Shown: positions 16,463 to 25,684 of the stretch, piece after piece
How positions within the stretch are numbered: the stretch's first letter is position 1
Layout of the letters: each line of letters opens with the position of its first letter
NCBI RefSeq assembly: GCF_000427785.1
Contig: NZ_ATYR01000029.1
Span: 18,452-82,451 of the forward strand
DNA length: 64,000 bases
Origin: Massilia alkalitolerans DSM 17462
GTDB lineage: Bacteria; Pseudomonadota; Gammaproteobacteria; Burkholderiales; Burkholderiaceae_D
Direction of reading: 5' to 3'
Translations under genes and position numbers: made by a program
The notes under the pieces: model-generated
Told to the model about the DNA's origin: nothing
What the model saw: the letters and a program-made list of their open reading frames with translations, nothing else
Databases searched by the model: none

Positions 16463-16603
16463 ATGGCCCGTGCACTTCTTCCCGAAGACCTGTGGTCGCT
16501 AATAGCAGCCCATCTTCCGACCCATCGCCCATCGCCGAAAGGCGGCCGCCCGCGCGTCGATGATCGCGCGGATGAAGTTGACCGGCGATTGACGAACTTC
16601 TAA
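16463..16603 (+). pseudogene. IS5-family transposase remnant (N-terminal end)
   Basis: 46 codons reading ARALLPEDLWSLIAAHLP followed by PSPKGGRPRVDDRA. This is the usual start of IS5-family (IS427-type) transposases, which continue with a conserved helical region and DDE domain. Here the frame leaves the family pattern after VDDRA and stops at 16603. The rest of the element is missing, so it marks an old insertion or recombination point. Confidence 0.75.
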
Positions 16604-16681
16604 TGGCGAACTCTTGTGGGCTCGCCGAACAGGCGCCGCTGGCGCTCCGCACCGGACGGCATCCGGAATTCAACCAGACCC

Positions 16682-16927
16682 ATGAAACTTCTCGCTACTC
16701 TCCTTGCCACCATGGCCTTCATCGCGCCGGCGACTGCCGCTTCCAAGAACGGCACGACTACGCCGGCGAGCTGGCTCAAGTACTACCAGGCTAACCTCCC
16801 CGAGGCGAAGGCCATGCTCCAAGCATGCGTTGCCAAGGGTTTCGATTCACTCCGCGGCGAAGAACTCATTAAATGCGAAGCAGCGCGCGACGCATGGCAC
16901 TTCCAGCCCTATAAGCCCAAGAAGTAA
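16682..16927 (+). CDS. Small exported protein, EexN-like pattern
   Basis: 81 residues from the ATG at 16682. Signal peptide (KLLATLLATMAFIAPATAA), then a short mature part: SWLKYYQANLPEAKAMLQAC, then LIKCEAARDAWHF and a Lys-rich end. The two Cys about 21 apart and the W-x-x-YYxxN...EAK pattern recall EexN-type entry-exclusion proteins of conjugative elements, but there is no lipobox Cys. A small disulfide-bonded periplasmic protein is the safe reading. Confidence 0.5.
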   Translation: MKLLATLLATMAFIAPATAASKNGTTTPASWLKYYQANLPEAKAMLQACVAKGFDSLRGEELIKCEAARDAWHFQPYKPKK

Positions 16928-16969
16928 GCAGCTTGCGGGAGCGTTGGCCATGGCCATCTCCGGCGGCCG

Positions 16970-18079
16970 TCATGCAAATGCCAGCTGTCCGAGCCCTTCG
17001 TTCTCATCGAGATCGGCCTCGAGCTGGGATGGCGTGGTGGGCAAGTGATCCTCGATCCAGTCGGCAAGGGTCGTTTTCCCTATCCATCCCGCGGTCTCGC
17101 GCCTGAGGGCATTGTCGATCTGGAGCCAGCTCCAGCGGCCACCTGGCGCGGCCGCACCGAGACTTTGTCGGGTCGGGTAATGGCCGTGCACACCGACATA
17201 GGCGCCGACCCAGGCATGCAGATTGGGCTGGGTGAGCAGGCGTACAGCCGGGTATTCCTGGTCTAGCCATACACTCAGGCGCATCTTCTCTGACCAGCCC
17301 ATCGCCCCCCGCTCCATCACGGCGTTGATCCTCTCCCACGTCCAGCCGCTTTTCGCAGCCACAGGCGTCTCGCAGTCCTTGGTAGGGAAGCAGCCGTGCA
17401 TGGCTACGTGGTCCCGGACCCACCGGCGCAGGTTTGCCGGCGTGAGAAAACGCTCGTCCGGATATGTGCGATCCAGCCATCTGGCCAAGCTCTCGCCCAC
17501 CACCCAGCGCCAGGTGCCGCGCGCCATGCTGCTCTCGACCTGGCCCCAGGTCCAGCCGGTGCCCTCGATCGGTCCGGACTTCGCTGTCGGCAGCGCGCGG
17601 GCGTTCCGATCGGCATAGTCCTCGACCCAGCGGCGCAGCCGCGATTCTGGCACTTCCTCGAACTCGGGATAATGCTTCTGCATCCATTTCGCCAGACTGC
17701 TGCCTGCCTGGATCAGGGTGTTGTCGAGGTGCGCCCAGGTGAAGTTGTGGCCAGCGATCCTGCCGGACTCCCGGAAAGGGAACTCGCCGTCGTGCGAAGT
17801 CCTGTACCCGGTCACCAGCTCGTTGATCCTGTCGGCAGTCAGGCGGGCCGACCGACTTCGCTTGAGCTGTGGGTACTGGTCGGCGAGCCATTCGGCCAGC
17901 GAGGTGCACGTTGTGAAGCCGAGCCTCCCAGTGCGAATCGCGTCGTTCACGGACAACCAGGTTCGATCGGCGCCAGCGATGGCGCCAGAGTGCGCGTGCG
18001 GGACTGCGCCGTCGTTGGCCGCCATGTGCGCGGTAACCCACTCCCGCAGCATGGCGCTGGTGATCGAAGATGGCGTCAC
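16970..18079 (-). CDS. Five-repeat modular protein, operon partner of the DpdA-like gene
   Basis: 369 residues built almost wholly of five units at about 10-70, 84-138, 147-207, 217-277 and 287-347. Each unit follows L-x-x-WV-x-x-hh...hG-x-hP...SG-x-I-x-G-x-x-hTW-x-x-h-x-x-hh-x-x-G...SLA-x-Wh...YP. The conserved Trp and helix lengths suggest small helical modules, possibly DNA-reading like helicase-associated repeats. The ATG overlaps the stop of the upstream gene by 4 bp, so the protein is made together with the 332-residue protein and the DpdA-like protein. The tail is acidic. Function unknown. Confidence 0.65.
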   Translation of the reverse strand: MTPSSITSAMLREWVTAHMAANDGAVPHAHSGAIAGADRTWLSVNDAIRTGRLGFTTCTSLAEWLADQYPQLKRSRSARLTADRINELVTGYRTSHDGEFPFRESGRIAGHNFTWAHLDNTLIQAGSSLAKWMQKHYPEFEEVPESRLRRWVEDYADRNARALPTAKSGPIEGTGWTWGQVESSMARGTWRWVVGESLARWLDRTYPDERFLTPANLRRWVRDHVAMHGCFPTKDCETPVAAKSGWTWERINAVMERGAMGWSEKMRLSVWLDQEYPAVRLLTQPNLHAWVGAYVGVHGHYPTRQSLGAAAPGGRWSWLQIDNALRRETAGWIGKTTLADWIEDHLPTTPSQLEADLDENEGLGQLAFA

Positions 18080-19074
18080 GACATGCCCATTCCCGGCCCG
18101 TTCATATCGTCTTCATCGGCTTGCTCGCCGGCAGGGCAGTAGAGTTGGCCAGTGCTCGCCAGCGCGTCCTTCAGCTCCTCCCAGTGGGTCGCGACCCAGC
18201 CACTACCAGGCTTGTCGAAGTTCTGCTCGAGATCCGAGCGAACGCGGGTCAGCAAGGTTTGTGCGAGATGCTGCATGTGCACTTCATCCACACTGTTGTG
18301 CTGGAGTTCGGCATCCTGCTGAACCAGGCGAAGCGCGTCGCCAATGCCCCACGCAGCAAGGGCGACCCTGCGATCGCGCAACATCGTCGAAAGGTCAGCG
18401 TTCCCCAGCTTCTCGGTCATCAGCACGGCCAGTTTATTTTCCAGCTGCGCGCGCGTGCCAGTGTCCACGACCGAGCCCAGGATTTTCTCAACCTGCAGCG
18501 CGAGGTGCTTCGCTGCGGCATCCAGGTCGTTGCGGGTCAGCGCCTGTTCGAGGTCATTGCCGAAGTCCTTCGCAGTAGACGAATCGACGCTGTAGCGCAC
18601 ATTGCGGCTCACATACAGGCCATCTCCGCCGAACTCGAAGAGCCTGGGGCGATCGCCATGCCAGCATCCTTCCAGTTTCATCGCCTTCAAACCGTGGCCG
18701 TCGTCGAAATGGTTCGCAAGCGCGAACACGGCCCTGAGACTTGCGCCACCTTCGAATTCGTAGGTGTCGAGAAGCTTGTTGAATGCAACATCCTCCGCAG
18801 TACCGAAGTGCTGCGCGAGCAACCGCAGGTAGTCCTGGATGGATTCGTTGGCGGGATCGGGCAGCGGCAGATTCAGGTCGCTCGCCAGAGACGCAAGCCC
18901 GTCGTGAATTTCATCCCAGGTGGGTTCATCGGACTCGGACATGCTTGCGATGTAGACCTGGCCGTCGCCCGGCTGGCTTTCATCCAGATTGAATGCACCG
19001 AACAAGGCCTTGATGACTGGGGTCACGTTGTTCAGCACAATCACGCCAGTGGCGTCGTAATAGTTATTTGACAT
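18076..19074 (-). CDS. Hypothetical protein between the DpdA-like and repeat proteins
   Basis: 332 residues, soluble, acidic. It starts 26 bp after the DpdA-like stop and overlaps the repeat-protein start by 4 bp. The middle contains LKAMKLEGCWHGDRPRLFEF and GGDGLYVSRNVRYSVD; the C-terminal half is helical (LVQQDAELQHNSVDEVHMQH). No family, nucleotide-binding loop or membrane segment recognised. Its fixed place in a coupled operon suggests it serves the same process. Confidence 0.55.
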   Translation of the reverse strand: MSNNYYDATGVIVLNNVTPVIKALFGAFNLDESQPGDGQVYIASMSESDEPTWDEIHDGLASLASDLNLPLPDPANESIQDYLRLLAQHFGTAEDVAFNKLLDTYEFEGGASLRAVFALANHFDDGHGLKAMKLEGCWHGDRPRLFEFGGDGLYVSRNVRYSVDSSTAKDFGNDLEQALTRNDLDAAAKHLALQVEKILGSVVDTGTRAQLENKLAVLMTEKLGNADLSTMLRDRRVALAAWGIGDALRLVQQDAELQHNSVDEVHMQHLAQTLLTRVRSDLEQNFDKPGSGWVATHWEELKDALASTGQLYCPAGEQADEDDMNGPGMGMS

Positions 19075-19100
19075 TCTACTTTCCTTAATAAAGTCGGGAG

Positions 19101-20105
19101 TTAGGCTGGTGCGAAAGTGCTCTCGGACGGGTTCTCTTCTCCGCCTTCTTCGTCTTGGTCTTCGTCAGGGAAGAGCTGTTCGAACCCTTGCTCCGCGTGC
19201 CAGGCCGGGTTTGGCCCGTCGATTTCGTTTCCTGTGATCAGGTCCAGCCAGGCACCCATATGCTCGTCCACCTCTTCCGCTTCGACAGGGAGCAGAGATG
19301 CGGTGCGGCTCACCTGCGTGCCGGCCGCGGCTGCTCGGTTTTTCGATACCCAGTCCAGCATGAATTGGCCTCGCAAGTCCATCGTGCGGCCAGTGGGATG
19401 TTCTTTGCGGGCAGCGAAGTCCCACGCGAGGGAGTCGATACTTGCAATGCGCGGGTGCTGGCCCAGGTGCTGCATGCTTCTGCCTTTGACCCCGAACAAA
19501 TGTACGCGCGTATGTGGCGGCAAGATCCTGTCGAGGGTGTCGAGAACAGCGAAAACTCCTACCTCGCCATGCAAATTCCTCCGGCACATAGAGCCGATCC
19601 CGATCAGTTCGGGCCATTCCAAGAGAGGCAGCTTGTCAGCGCAGTAGACGTACTGCGCGGGCGTCCAGCCCTGCAGCACCGGCATGGGTGGCGGAAGGCC
19701 ACGATCAGCCGCAGCACGGCGCAGGGCACTGAACATTCGGACGGTCTCAGCGACCCTGAACATCACGCCAGCTTTGTCGCCGGCGATCTCCGGTTCGACA
19801 CAATGGTCCATACTCGCGTACCAGGACCAGTCGTAGGATTCGACCAAATTGAGGTACTGGTCAATCGACCAGGGGAAACCAAAATATTTTGACGCCGCCA
19901 CGAAGCCGCCACTGTCTAAGGCTGCATTTAGCCCACCGAAATGGGCGCGATCGACCGTGCGCACGCTCGTGATCTCGCCGAGTTCATTGCGTCGCATGAA
20001 GGCGTTTGCCGAGAAAAGAACGGGGAGGCCGGCATCGCGTGCGATCTCGACCAGGCGGCCGCCCGGCAGCGGGATTCCCGCGCGGATCATCGCGGGGGAA
20101 GTCAT
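19101..20105 (-). CDS. DpdA/TGT-like (deazapurine transglycosylase family) protein
   Basis: 334 residues. The pattern resembles tRNA-guanine transglycosylases and the related DpdA proteins that swap guanine for 7-deazaguanine bases in DNA: LFSANAF near 30, DSGGF at 64-68, SMDHC at 98-102, PVLQGW at 142-147, GIGSMCRR at 169-176, HLFGVKG at 202-208 and SIDSLAWDF at 222-230. In TGT the aspartates of the DSGGF and late Asp motifs do the chemistry. The C-terminal 60 residues are acidic and disordered. No preQ0 synthesis gene is in the window, so a host precursor would be needed. Whether the substrate is DNA or RNA is unknown. Confidence 0.65.
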   Translation of the reverse strand: MTSPAMIRAGIPLPGGRLVEIARDAGLPVLFSANAFMRRNELGEITSVRTVDRAHFGGLNAALDSGGFVAASKYFGFPWSIDQYLNLVESYDWSWYASMDHCVEPEIAGDKAGVMFRVAETVRMFSALRRAAADRGLPPPMPVLQGWTPAQYVYCADKLPLLEWPELIGIGSMCRRNLHGEVGVFAVLDTLDRILPPHTRVHLFGVKGRSMQHLGQHPRIASIDSLAWDFAARKEHPTGRTMDLRGQFMLDWVSKNRAAAAGTQVSRTASLLPVEAEEVDEHMGAWLDLITGNEIDGPNPAWHAEQGFEQLFPDEDQDEEGGEENPSESTFAPA

Positions 20106-20230
20106 TCGCTTCTCCAGTCGTCACTGGCCAACGCACGCCGCTCGCGCGCGTCCTCAGCCAGGTGTCGCACCCTGGTGCGCTGGCCGGCGATGGGCGCATG
20201 CATGTCGGCCGACATCGGCTGCGCGGTCAT
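20102..20230 (-). CDS. Small protein coupled to the DpdA-like gene, possibly truncated
   Basis: 42 residues from the ATG at 20230 to a TGA that overlaps the DpdA-like ATG (ATGA). Strongly charged (APIAGQRTRVRHLAEDARER). The 4-bp overlap argues for translation. No ribosome site is clear and the junction with the cus island lies only about 10-35 bp upstream, so its true 5' end may have been lost. Confidence 0.4.
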   Translation of the reverse strand: MTAQPMSADMHAPIAGQRTRVRHLAEDARERRALASDDWRSE

Positions 20231-20265
20231 GATCGTTCGCAGGCTCGCCTGACTCTCCTGCAACT

Positions 20266-20847
20266 TTGGACAGACAGCTCGCGCAGCGTCCACAAAACCG
20301 CATGCTCGTGCGGGAACAGGAAGTGGCCTCCGCCGAGTCGAGCCTGGCCCAGGCGGACCGGAACCCTGACTGGAGTGTCGAACTGGCGTACCAGCAGCGC
20401 GGCCCTGCCTATTCGGACATGGTATCGGTCGCCGTGTCGGTCCCCCTGCAGTGGAACCGGAAAAACCGGCAGGATCGTGCCCAGGCTGCGAAGCTGGCCA
20501 CCGTGGAGCAGCTCAAGGCCGAGAATGAGGAAGCATTGCGGTCGGACCTCGCCCAGGTACGCGCGATGATGGACGAATGGACCGTTAACCGTGAGCGCAT
20601 CGACCGCTACTCGCGTGAACTGGTTCCGCTGGCGCAGGCCCGGATCGAGGCCAGCTTGGCCGCCTACCGCGGTGGCAAGGCCAGCTTGGCCGACGTGCTG
20701 TCGGCGAGGCGCGAGGAGGTCGACGTGCGGCTGCAGGCCCTGCAGCTGGAAGCCGAGACCGCCCGACTTTGGGCGCAATTGAACTTCCTCTTCCCACAAG
20801 GCGAGCCGACAGCACCAGGCATGCAGATCACCGGAGGGCGCCAATGA
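20266..20847 (+). pseudogene. cusC: cusC, C-terminal half only (outer-membrane RND factor)
   Basis: About 193 codons matching the second half of CusC/TolC-type proteins: NPDWSVELAYQQRGPAYSDM, VSVPLQWNRKNRQDRAQAAK and ASLAAYRGGKASLADVLSAR. The signal peptide, lipobox and first half are missing. In frame the reading is open only back to a TGA at 20230-20232, and no bona fide start exists (TTG at 20266 is nominal). The family is normally about 400-450 residues. The break at about 20235-20265 is the left edge of the copper island. The stop overlaps the cusB start as ATGA. Confidence 0.85.
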
Positions 20848-22418
20848 ACACGAAGCGAATCGTGGGGGTAGTGCTTGTGGCGGGCGCTGCCGCCGTCGCT
20901 GGTTACGGCCTCTACTGGCTAGGCGAGCAAAATGGCGCAAAGATGGGCAAGGCCGGCACCGTTACCGGCACGCCTACGCAACCACCTGGCGGGGACGGCA
21001 TGGTCGATCCCGCCACGGGGCGGCGCGTATTGTACTGGCATGACCCCATGGTGCCGGGCCAGCGTTTTGACAAACCTGGCAAGTCTCCGTTCATGGACAT
21101 GCAGCTCGTGCCGGTATTTGCTGACGAGGCGGGCGGGCAGGGCGGGGTCGCGATCGATCCGCGGCTGCAGCAGAACCTGGGGATGCGCACCGCCGAGGTC
21201 ACGAAGTCCAGCATGACCCAGGCCGTCGAAGCGGTCGGCAACGTGGCGTACAACGAGCGCGACGTCACACTGGTACAGGCACGGAGCAACGGTTTCGTCG
21301 AGCGCCTCCACGTGCGGGCTCCGCTCGATCCGGTACGCAAGGGCCAGCCCCTCGCGGAACTCTATGTTCCTGAATGGATCGCCGTTCAGGAGGAGTATCT
21401 TGCGGTCAGGCGAATGACTGGATCGGGGACGGACGCCATGGCCGACGCTGCCCGCCAACGCATGCGCCTGGCGGGCATGACGGAAGACCAGGTGCGCCGG
21501 GTTGTCTCTTCCGGGAAAGTGGTGGCACGGGTTACCTTGAGCGCGCCTGCCAGCGGTGTCGTAACAGACCTGGCCGTGCGCGAGGGAATGACCGTGTCGG
21601 CAGGAGCGCCGCTATTCCGTATCAACGGTCTGGACCGCATCTGGGTGAATGCGGAGGTGCCGGAAGCGCTATCCGGGCAGGTCCGTCCAGGCGTCGCCGT
21701 CGAGGCACACACGCCAGTCATGCCCGGCGCGGTTTTCAAGGGCAAGGTCAGCGCAGTCCTGCCCGACGTGAGTGCGACAACCCGGACATTGAAGGCGAGG
21801 GTGGAGCTGGCGAATACCGGGCATCAGCTGGTGCCCGGCATGTTTGCGAACGTGGTCTTCGTGCCGGCAGCCCGCGAAGACGTCCTGAGTGTTCCCACCG
21901 AATCGGTCATCCTGACGGGACAACGCTCCCTCGTGATCCTTGCCGAGGACAAGGGCCGCTTCCGGCCCGTGGATGTCGAGGTCGGGGCGGAGACCGGCGA
22001 CCGGACCGAGATCCGCAAGGGACTGGAAGCAGGGCAGAGGGTCGTCGTGTCGGGGCAATTCCTGATTGATTCGGAAGCCAGCCTGAGGGGTGTGGTCAGC
22101 AGGATGAACGAAGCTGCGCAAGCCGGCGTGGACGCGAAGGCTGGCACTGAAGCCCCGGTGGAACGTTCGGACATTCACAAAGCTGAAGGCAAGGTGGAGG
22201 CGATCGGGAAGGACAGTCTCACGCTGTCGCACGGACCGGTCGCAAGCCTGAAGTGGCCTGCGATGACGATGGACTTCCAGTTCGCGCCCGATGTCCTGCC
22301 CGCCGGTGTCAAGGTGGGCGATACCGTCAGTTTCGAGTTCCGCCAGACTCCGGAGGGTGAATACGCGATCACCAGGATGGTGCGCACATCCGGCGGCGGG
22401 ACGGGAGCTGGGGGATGA
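20844..22418 (+). CDS. cusB: CusB-type periplasmic adaptor with fused CusF domain
   Basis: 524 residues from the ATG at 20844. N-terminal membrane anchor (VGVVLVAGAAAVAGYGLYWL), then a heavy-metal-binding segment (VLYWHDPMVPGQRF; SPFMDMQLVPVFAD), lipoyl/alpha-hairpin/beta-barrel adaptor parts (EAVGNVAYNERDVTLVQARS; ERLHVRAPLDPVRKGQPL). The C-terminal ~80 residues form a CusF domain (AEGKVEAIGKDSLTLSHGPV; WPAMTMDFQF), the Cu(I)/Ag(I) chaperone normally made separately. The protein would link the RND pump to the outer-membrane channel and deliver Cu(I). It overlaps cusC and cusA by 4 bp each. It appears intact while both partners are damaged. Confidence 0.9.
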   Translation: MNTKRIVGVVLVAGAAAVAGYGLYWLGEQNGAKMGKAGTVTGTPTQPPGGDGMVDPATGRRVLYWHDPMVPGQRFDKPGKSPFMDMQLVPVFADEAGGQGGVAIDPRLQQNLGMRTAEVTKSSMTQAVEAVGNVAYNERDVTLVQARSNGFVERLHVRAPLDPVRKGQPLAELYVPEWIAVQEEYLAVRRMTGSGTDAMADAARQRMRLAGMTEDQVRRVVSSGKVVARVTLSAPASGVVTDLAVREGMTVSAGAPLFRINGLDRIWVNAEVPEALSGQVRPGVAVEAHTPVMPGAVFKGKVSAVLPDVSATTRTLKARVELANTGHQLVPGMFANVVFVPAAREDVLSVPTESVILTGQRSLVILAEDKGRFRPVDVEVGAETGDRTEIRKGLEAGQRVVVSGQFLIDSEASLRGVVSRMNEAAQAGVDAKAGTEAPVERSDIHKAEGKVEAIGKDSLTLSHGPVASLKWPAMTMDFQFAPDVLPAGVKVGDTVSFEFRQTPEGEYAITRMVRTSGGGTGAGG

Positions 22419-25400
22419 TTGCGAAACTGATCCGCTGGTCCATCGCCAACCGCTTCCTGGTCCTGCTTGCGACCGTCATCGCTACCGCTTGGGGCATCTG
22501 GTCCCTGCAACGCACGCCGCTCGATGCGATTCCCGACCTGTCGGACGTGCAGGTCATCATCCGCACCGCGTATTCGGGGCAGGCGCCGCAGATCGTCGAG
22601 AACCAGGTCACGTACCCGTTGACGACCACCATGCTGTCGGTGCCCGGCGCGAAGACCGTGCGCGGCTATTCCTTCTTCGGGGATTCCTTCGTCTACATCC
22701 TGTTCGAAGACGGCACCGATCCCTATTGGGCGCGCTCCCGGGTGCTCGAGTACCTGAACCAGGTACAGTCGCGGCTGCCCACCCAGGCCAGGGCGTCGCT
22801 CGGTCCCGATGCCACCGGTGTCGGCTGGGTATTCGAATACGCACTGGTCGACCGTACTGGCAGGATGGACCTCTCGCAGCTGCGTGCGCTGCAGGACTGG
22901 TTCCTGAAGTACGAGCTCAAGACCGTCCCCAACGTTGCCGAAGTGGCCAGCGTCGGCGGCATGGTCCGCCAGTAACAGATCGTGCTCGACCCGGACCGGA
23001 TGCGGGCGCATAACGTCGCGCATAGCACAGTGGTCGACGCCGTACGCAAGGCCAACCAGGAGACCGGCGGCTCTGTGCTCGAGCTCGCCGAAGCCGAGTA
23101 CATGGTGCGCGCGTCGGGCTACCTGCAGTCGCTCGACGACTTCCGGAAAATTCCCCTCCTGAGCACGGAGGCGGGTGTTCCGGTACGGCTGGGGGACGTC
23201 GCGCATATCCAGATCGGGCCGGAAATGCGGCGCGGTATCGCCGAGTTGAACGGCGAAGGCGAGGTGGCTGGCGGCGTGATCGTGATGCGGTCGGGGAAGA
23301 ACGCGCTCGACACCATCGCGGCGGTCAAGGCCAAGCTGGCTACGCTCAAACCGGGTCTGCCCGCCGGCGTGGAGATCGTCCCGACCTACGACCGCTCCGG
23401 CCTCATCGAGCGGGCCGTCACGAACCTGGAGCGCAAGCTGGTTGAGGAGTTCATCGTCGTCGCCGTAGTCTGCGCGATTTTCCTGTTCCACCTGCGTTCA
23501 GCGTTCGTGGCGATCGTCACTTTGCCGATCGGGATCCTGATTGCCTTCATCGTGATGCATTACCAGGGCGTGAACGCCAACATCATGTCGCTGGGCGGCA
23601 TCGCGATCGCCGTCGGCGCCATGGTGGACGCCGCCGTGGTGATGATCGAGAACGCGCACAAGCATATCGAGGCCTGGAACCACGCGCATCCGCAACAGGA
23701 ACTGAAGGGCGAGGAGCGCTGGCGCGTCATCGGCGACGCCGCGGTCGAAGTCGGCCCGGCCCTGTTCTTTTCCCTCTTGCTCATCGTCCTGTCCTTCCTG
23801 CCGGTGTTCGCCCTGGAAGCGCAGGAGGGCAGATTGTTCGCGCCGCTGGCCTTCACCAAGACCTACGCGATGGCCGCAGCGGCCGGCCTTGCGGTGACGC
23901 TGATCCCGGTCCTGATGGGTTACCTGATTCGCGGCCGGATCCCTGAAGAACACAGGAATCCCGTCAACCGTGTCCTGATCAAGCTGTACCGTCCCTTGCT
24001 GGACGCGGTGCTGCGCCATCCGAAGGCGACCCTGCTTGCCGCGGCGCTCGTCTGCGTCGTGACGGCCTGGCCGCTGCTGCGGCTCGGCGGCGAATTCATG
24101 CCGCCGCTCGACGAAGGCGACCTGCTGTACATGCCGTCGGCGCTGCCCGGCCAGTCGGCCGGCAAGGCATCGGAACTGCTGCAGCAGACCGACCGCCTGA
24201 TCAGGACCGTGCCCGAAGTGCAGACTGTGTTCGGCAAGGCTGGCCGGGCCGAAACGGCGACCGATCCCGCGCCGCTGGAGATGTTCGAGACAACGATCCA
24301 GTTCAAGCCCCGCAACCAGTGGCGGCCAGGCATGACGCCCGACAAGCTGGTGGCGGAGCTGGACCGGGTGGTGAAGGTGCCCGGGCTATCGAACATCTGG
24401 GTGCCGCCGATCCGGAACAGGATCGATATGCTCGCCACCGGGATCAAGAGCCCGGTCGGCGTCAAGATTTCAGGAACCGACCTGCAGGCGATCGACCGCG
24501 TCGCGGCCGAGGTCGCGCGTATCGTCAAGCGCATCCCGGGCGTCAGCTCGGCGCTGGCCGAAAGGCTCGGTGGCGGGCGCTACATCGATGTCACGGTCGA
24601 CCGCGACGCGGCCGCACGCTATGGCCTGAACATTGCGGACGTCCACAGCATCGTCTCGGCCTCGATCAGCGGCGACACGATCGGTGAAACCGTCGAGGGC
24701 CTCCAGCGCTTCCCGATTAGCGTGCGCTATCCACGCGGGATCCGCGACTCGCTGGAGAAGCTGCGGCAACTGCCGGTCCTCACCGAGCGCGGCGGCCAGA
24801 TTCGCCTGGGCGACGTCGCGACCCTGCGCATCAACGACGGCCCGCCGATGATCAAGAGCGAGAACGCGCGCCCGTCCGGCTGGGTGTATGTGGACATCGC
24901 GGGACGCGACATCCGGTCCGCCGTCCGCGAGATGCAGGAAGCGGTCGCAAAGGAAGTGATGCTTCCGGCGGGCTATGCGATCGCATGGTCGGGGCAGTTC
25001 GAGTATCTGGAGCGGGCAAGCGCGAAGATGAAGGTCGTGGTCCCGGCGACACTCCTGATCATCTTCGTGTTGCTGTACCTGACCTTCGGCAGGATGGGCG
25101 AGGCGGCGTTGATCATGGCGACACTGCCGTTCGCACTGGCTGGCGGGATCTGGCTACTGTGGGCGCTTGGGCACCAGGTGTCGGTCGCGAGTGCAGTCGG
25201 TTTCATTGCGCTTGGGGGAGTGGCTGCCGAATTCGGCGTGATCATGCTCCTGTACCTGAAGCACGCTTGGGACGACCGTTGCAGGGCCGGCCGGCGCACC
25301 GAAGCCGACCTGCTCGACGCGATCAGGGAAGGGGCGGTGCTGAGGGTATGGCCAAAGGCCATGACGGTCGCGGTCATCGTTGCCGGGCTGGTTCCGATCC

Positions 25401-25549
25401 TGATCACCTCCGGCACGGGGTCGGAAATCATGCAGCGTATTGCCGCGCCGATGGTGGGCGGGATGGTGACCGCCCCCTTGCTGTCGATGTTTGTCGTTCC
25501 GGCGGTGTACCTGCTGATGCGCAGACGCGACCTGCGCCCGAAAGCATGA
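22415..25549 (+). pseudogene. cusA: cusA RND copper/silver pump with one in-frame stop
   Basis: 1,045 codons, full length for CusA-type heavy-metal RND pumps, but codon 187 is TAA (22973-22975). Family members read RQYQIVLDP here, so one C or T to A change of a Tyr codon explains it. The frame then continues unbroken to 25549. Visible: first membrane helix (FLVLLATVIATAWGIWSL), DALDAIPDLSD-like start, NRIDMLATGIKSPVGVKISG, and RYPRGIRDSLEKLRQLP in the porter domain, and GGVAAEFGVIMLLYL near the end. A GTG at 22982 could restart translation, but the product would lack the first helix. It is either a pseudogene or a base error. Confidence 0.9.
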
Positions 25550-25669
25550 AAAATCTGCTTCATTCCGGGGCAGGTGGCGGAACGGGCGCACCACCATCGG
25601 GCAGCGAGAACGGGCGCGCAATTTTATGTTGCAGGTGCAACAAAATTAGTGCCGATCCCGGCCGTGTCA

Positions 25670-25678
25670 TGCTACATT
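25670..25678 (+). promoter_or_regulatory. Extended -10 promoter, near-leaderless
   Basis: TG-c-TACATT ends 6 bp before the ATG at 25685, so transcription should begin at or next to the start codon. A GTTGC-aggt-GCAAC dyad lies about 30-40 bp upstream (25628-25641). The same arrangement precedes the paralogues at 32083 and 44498. Confidence 0.5.
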
Positions 25679-25684
25679 GACCAT

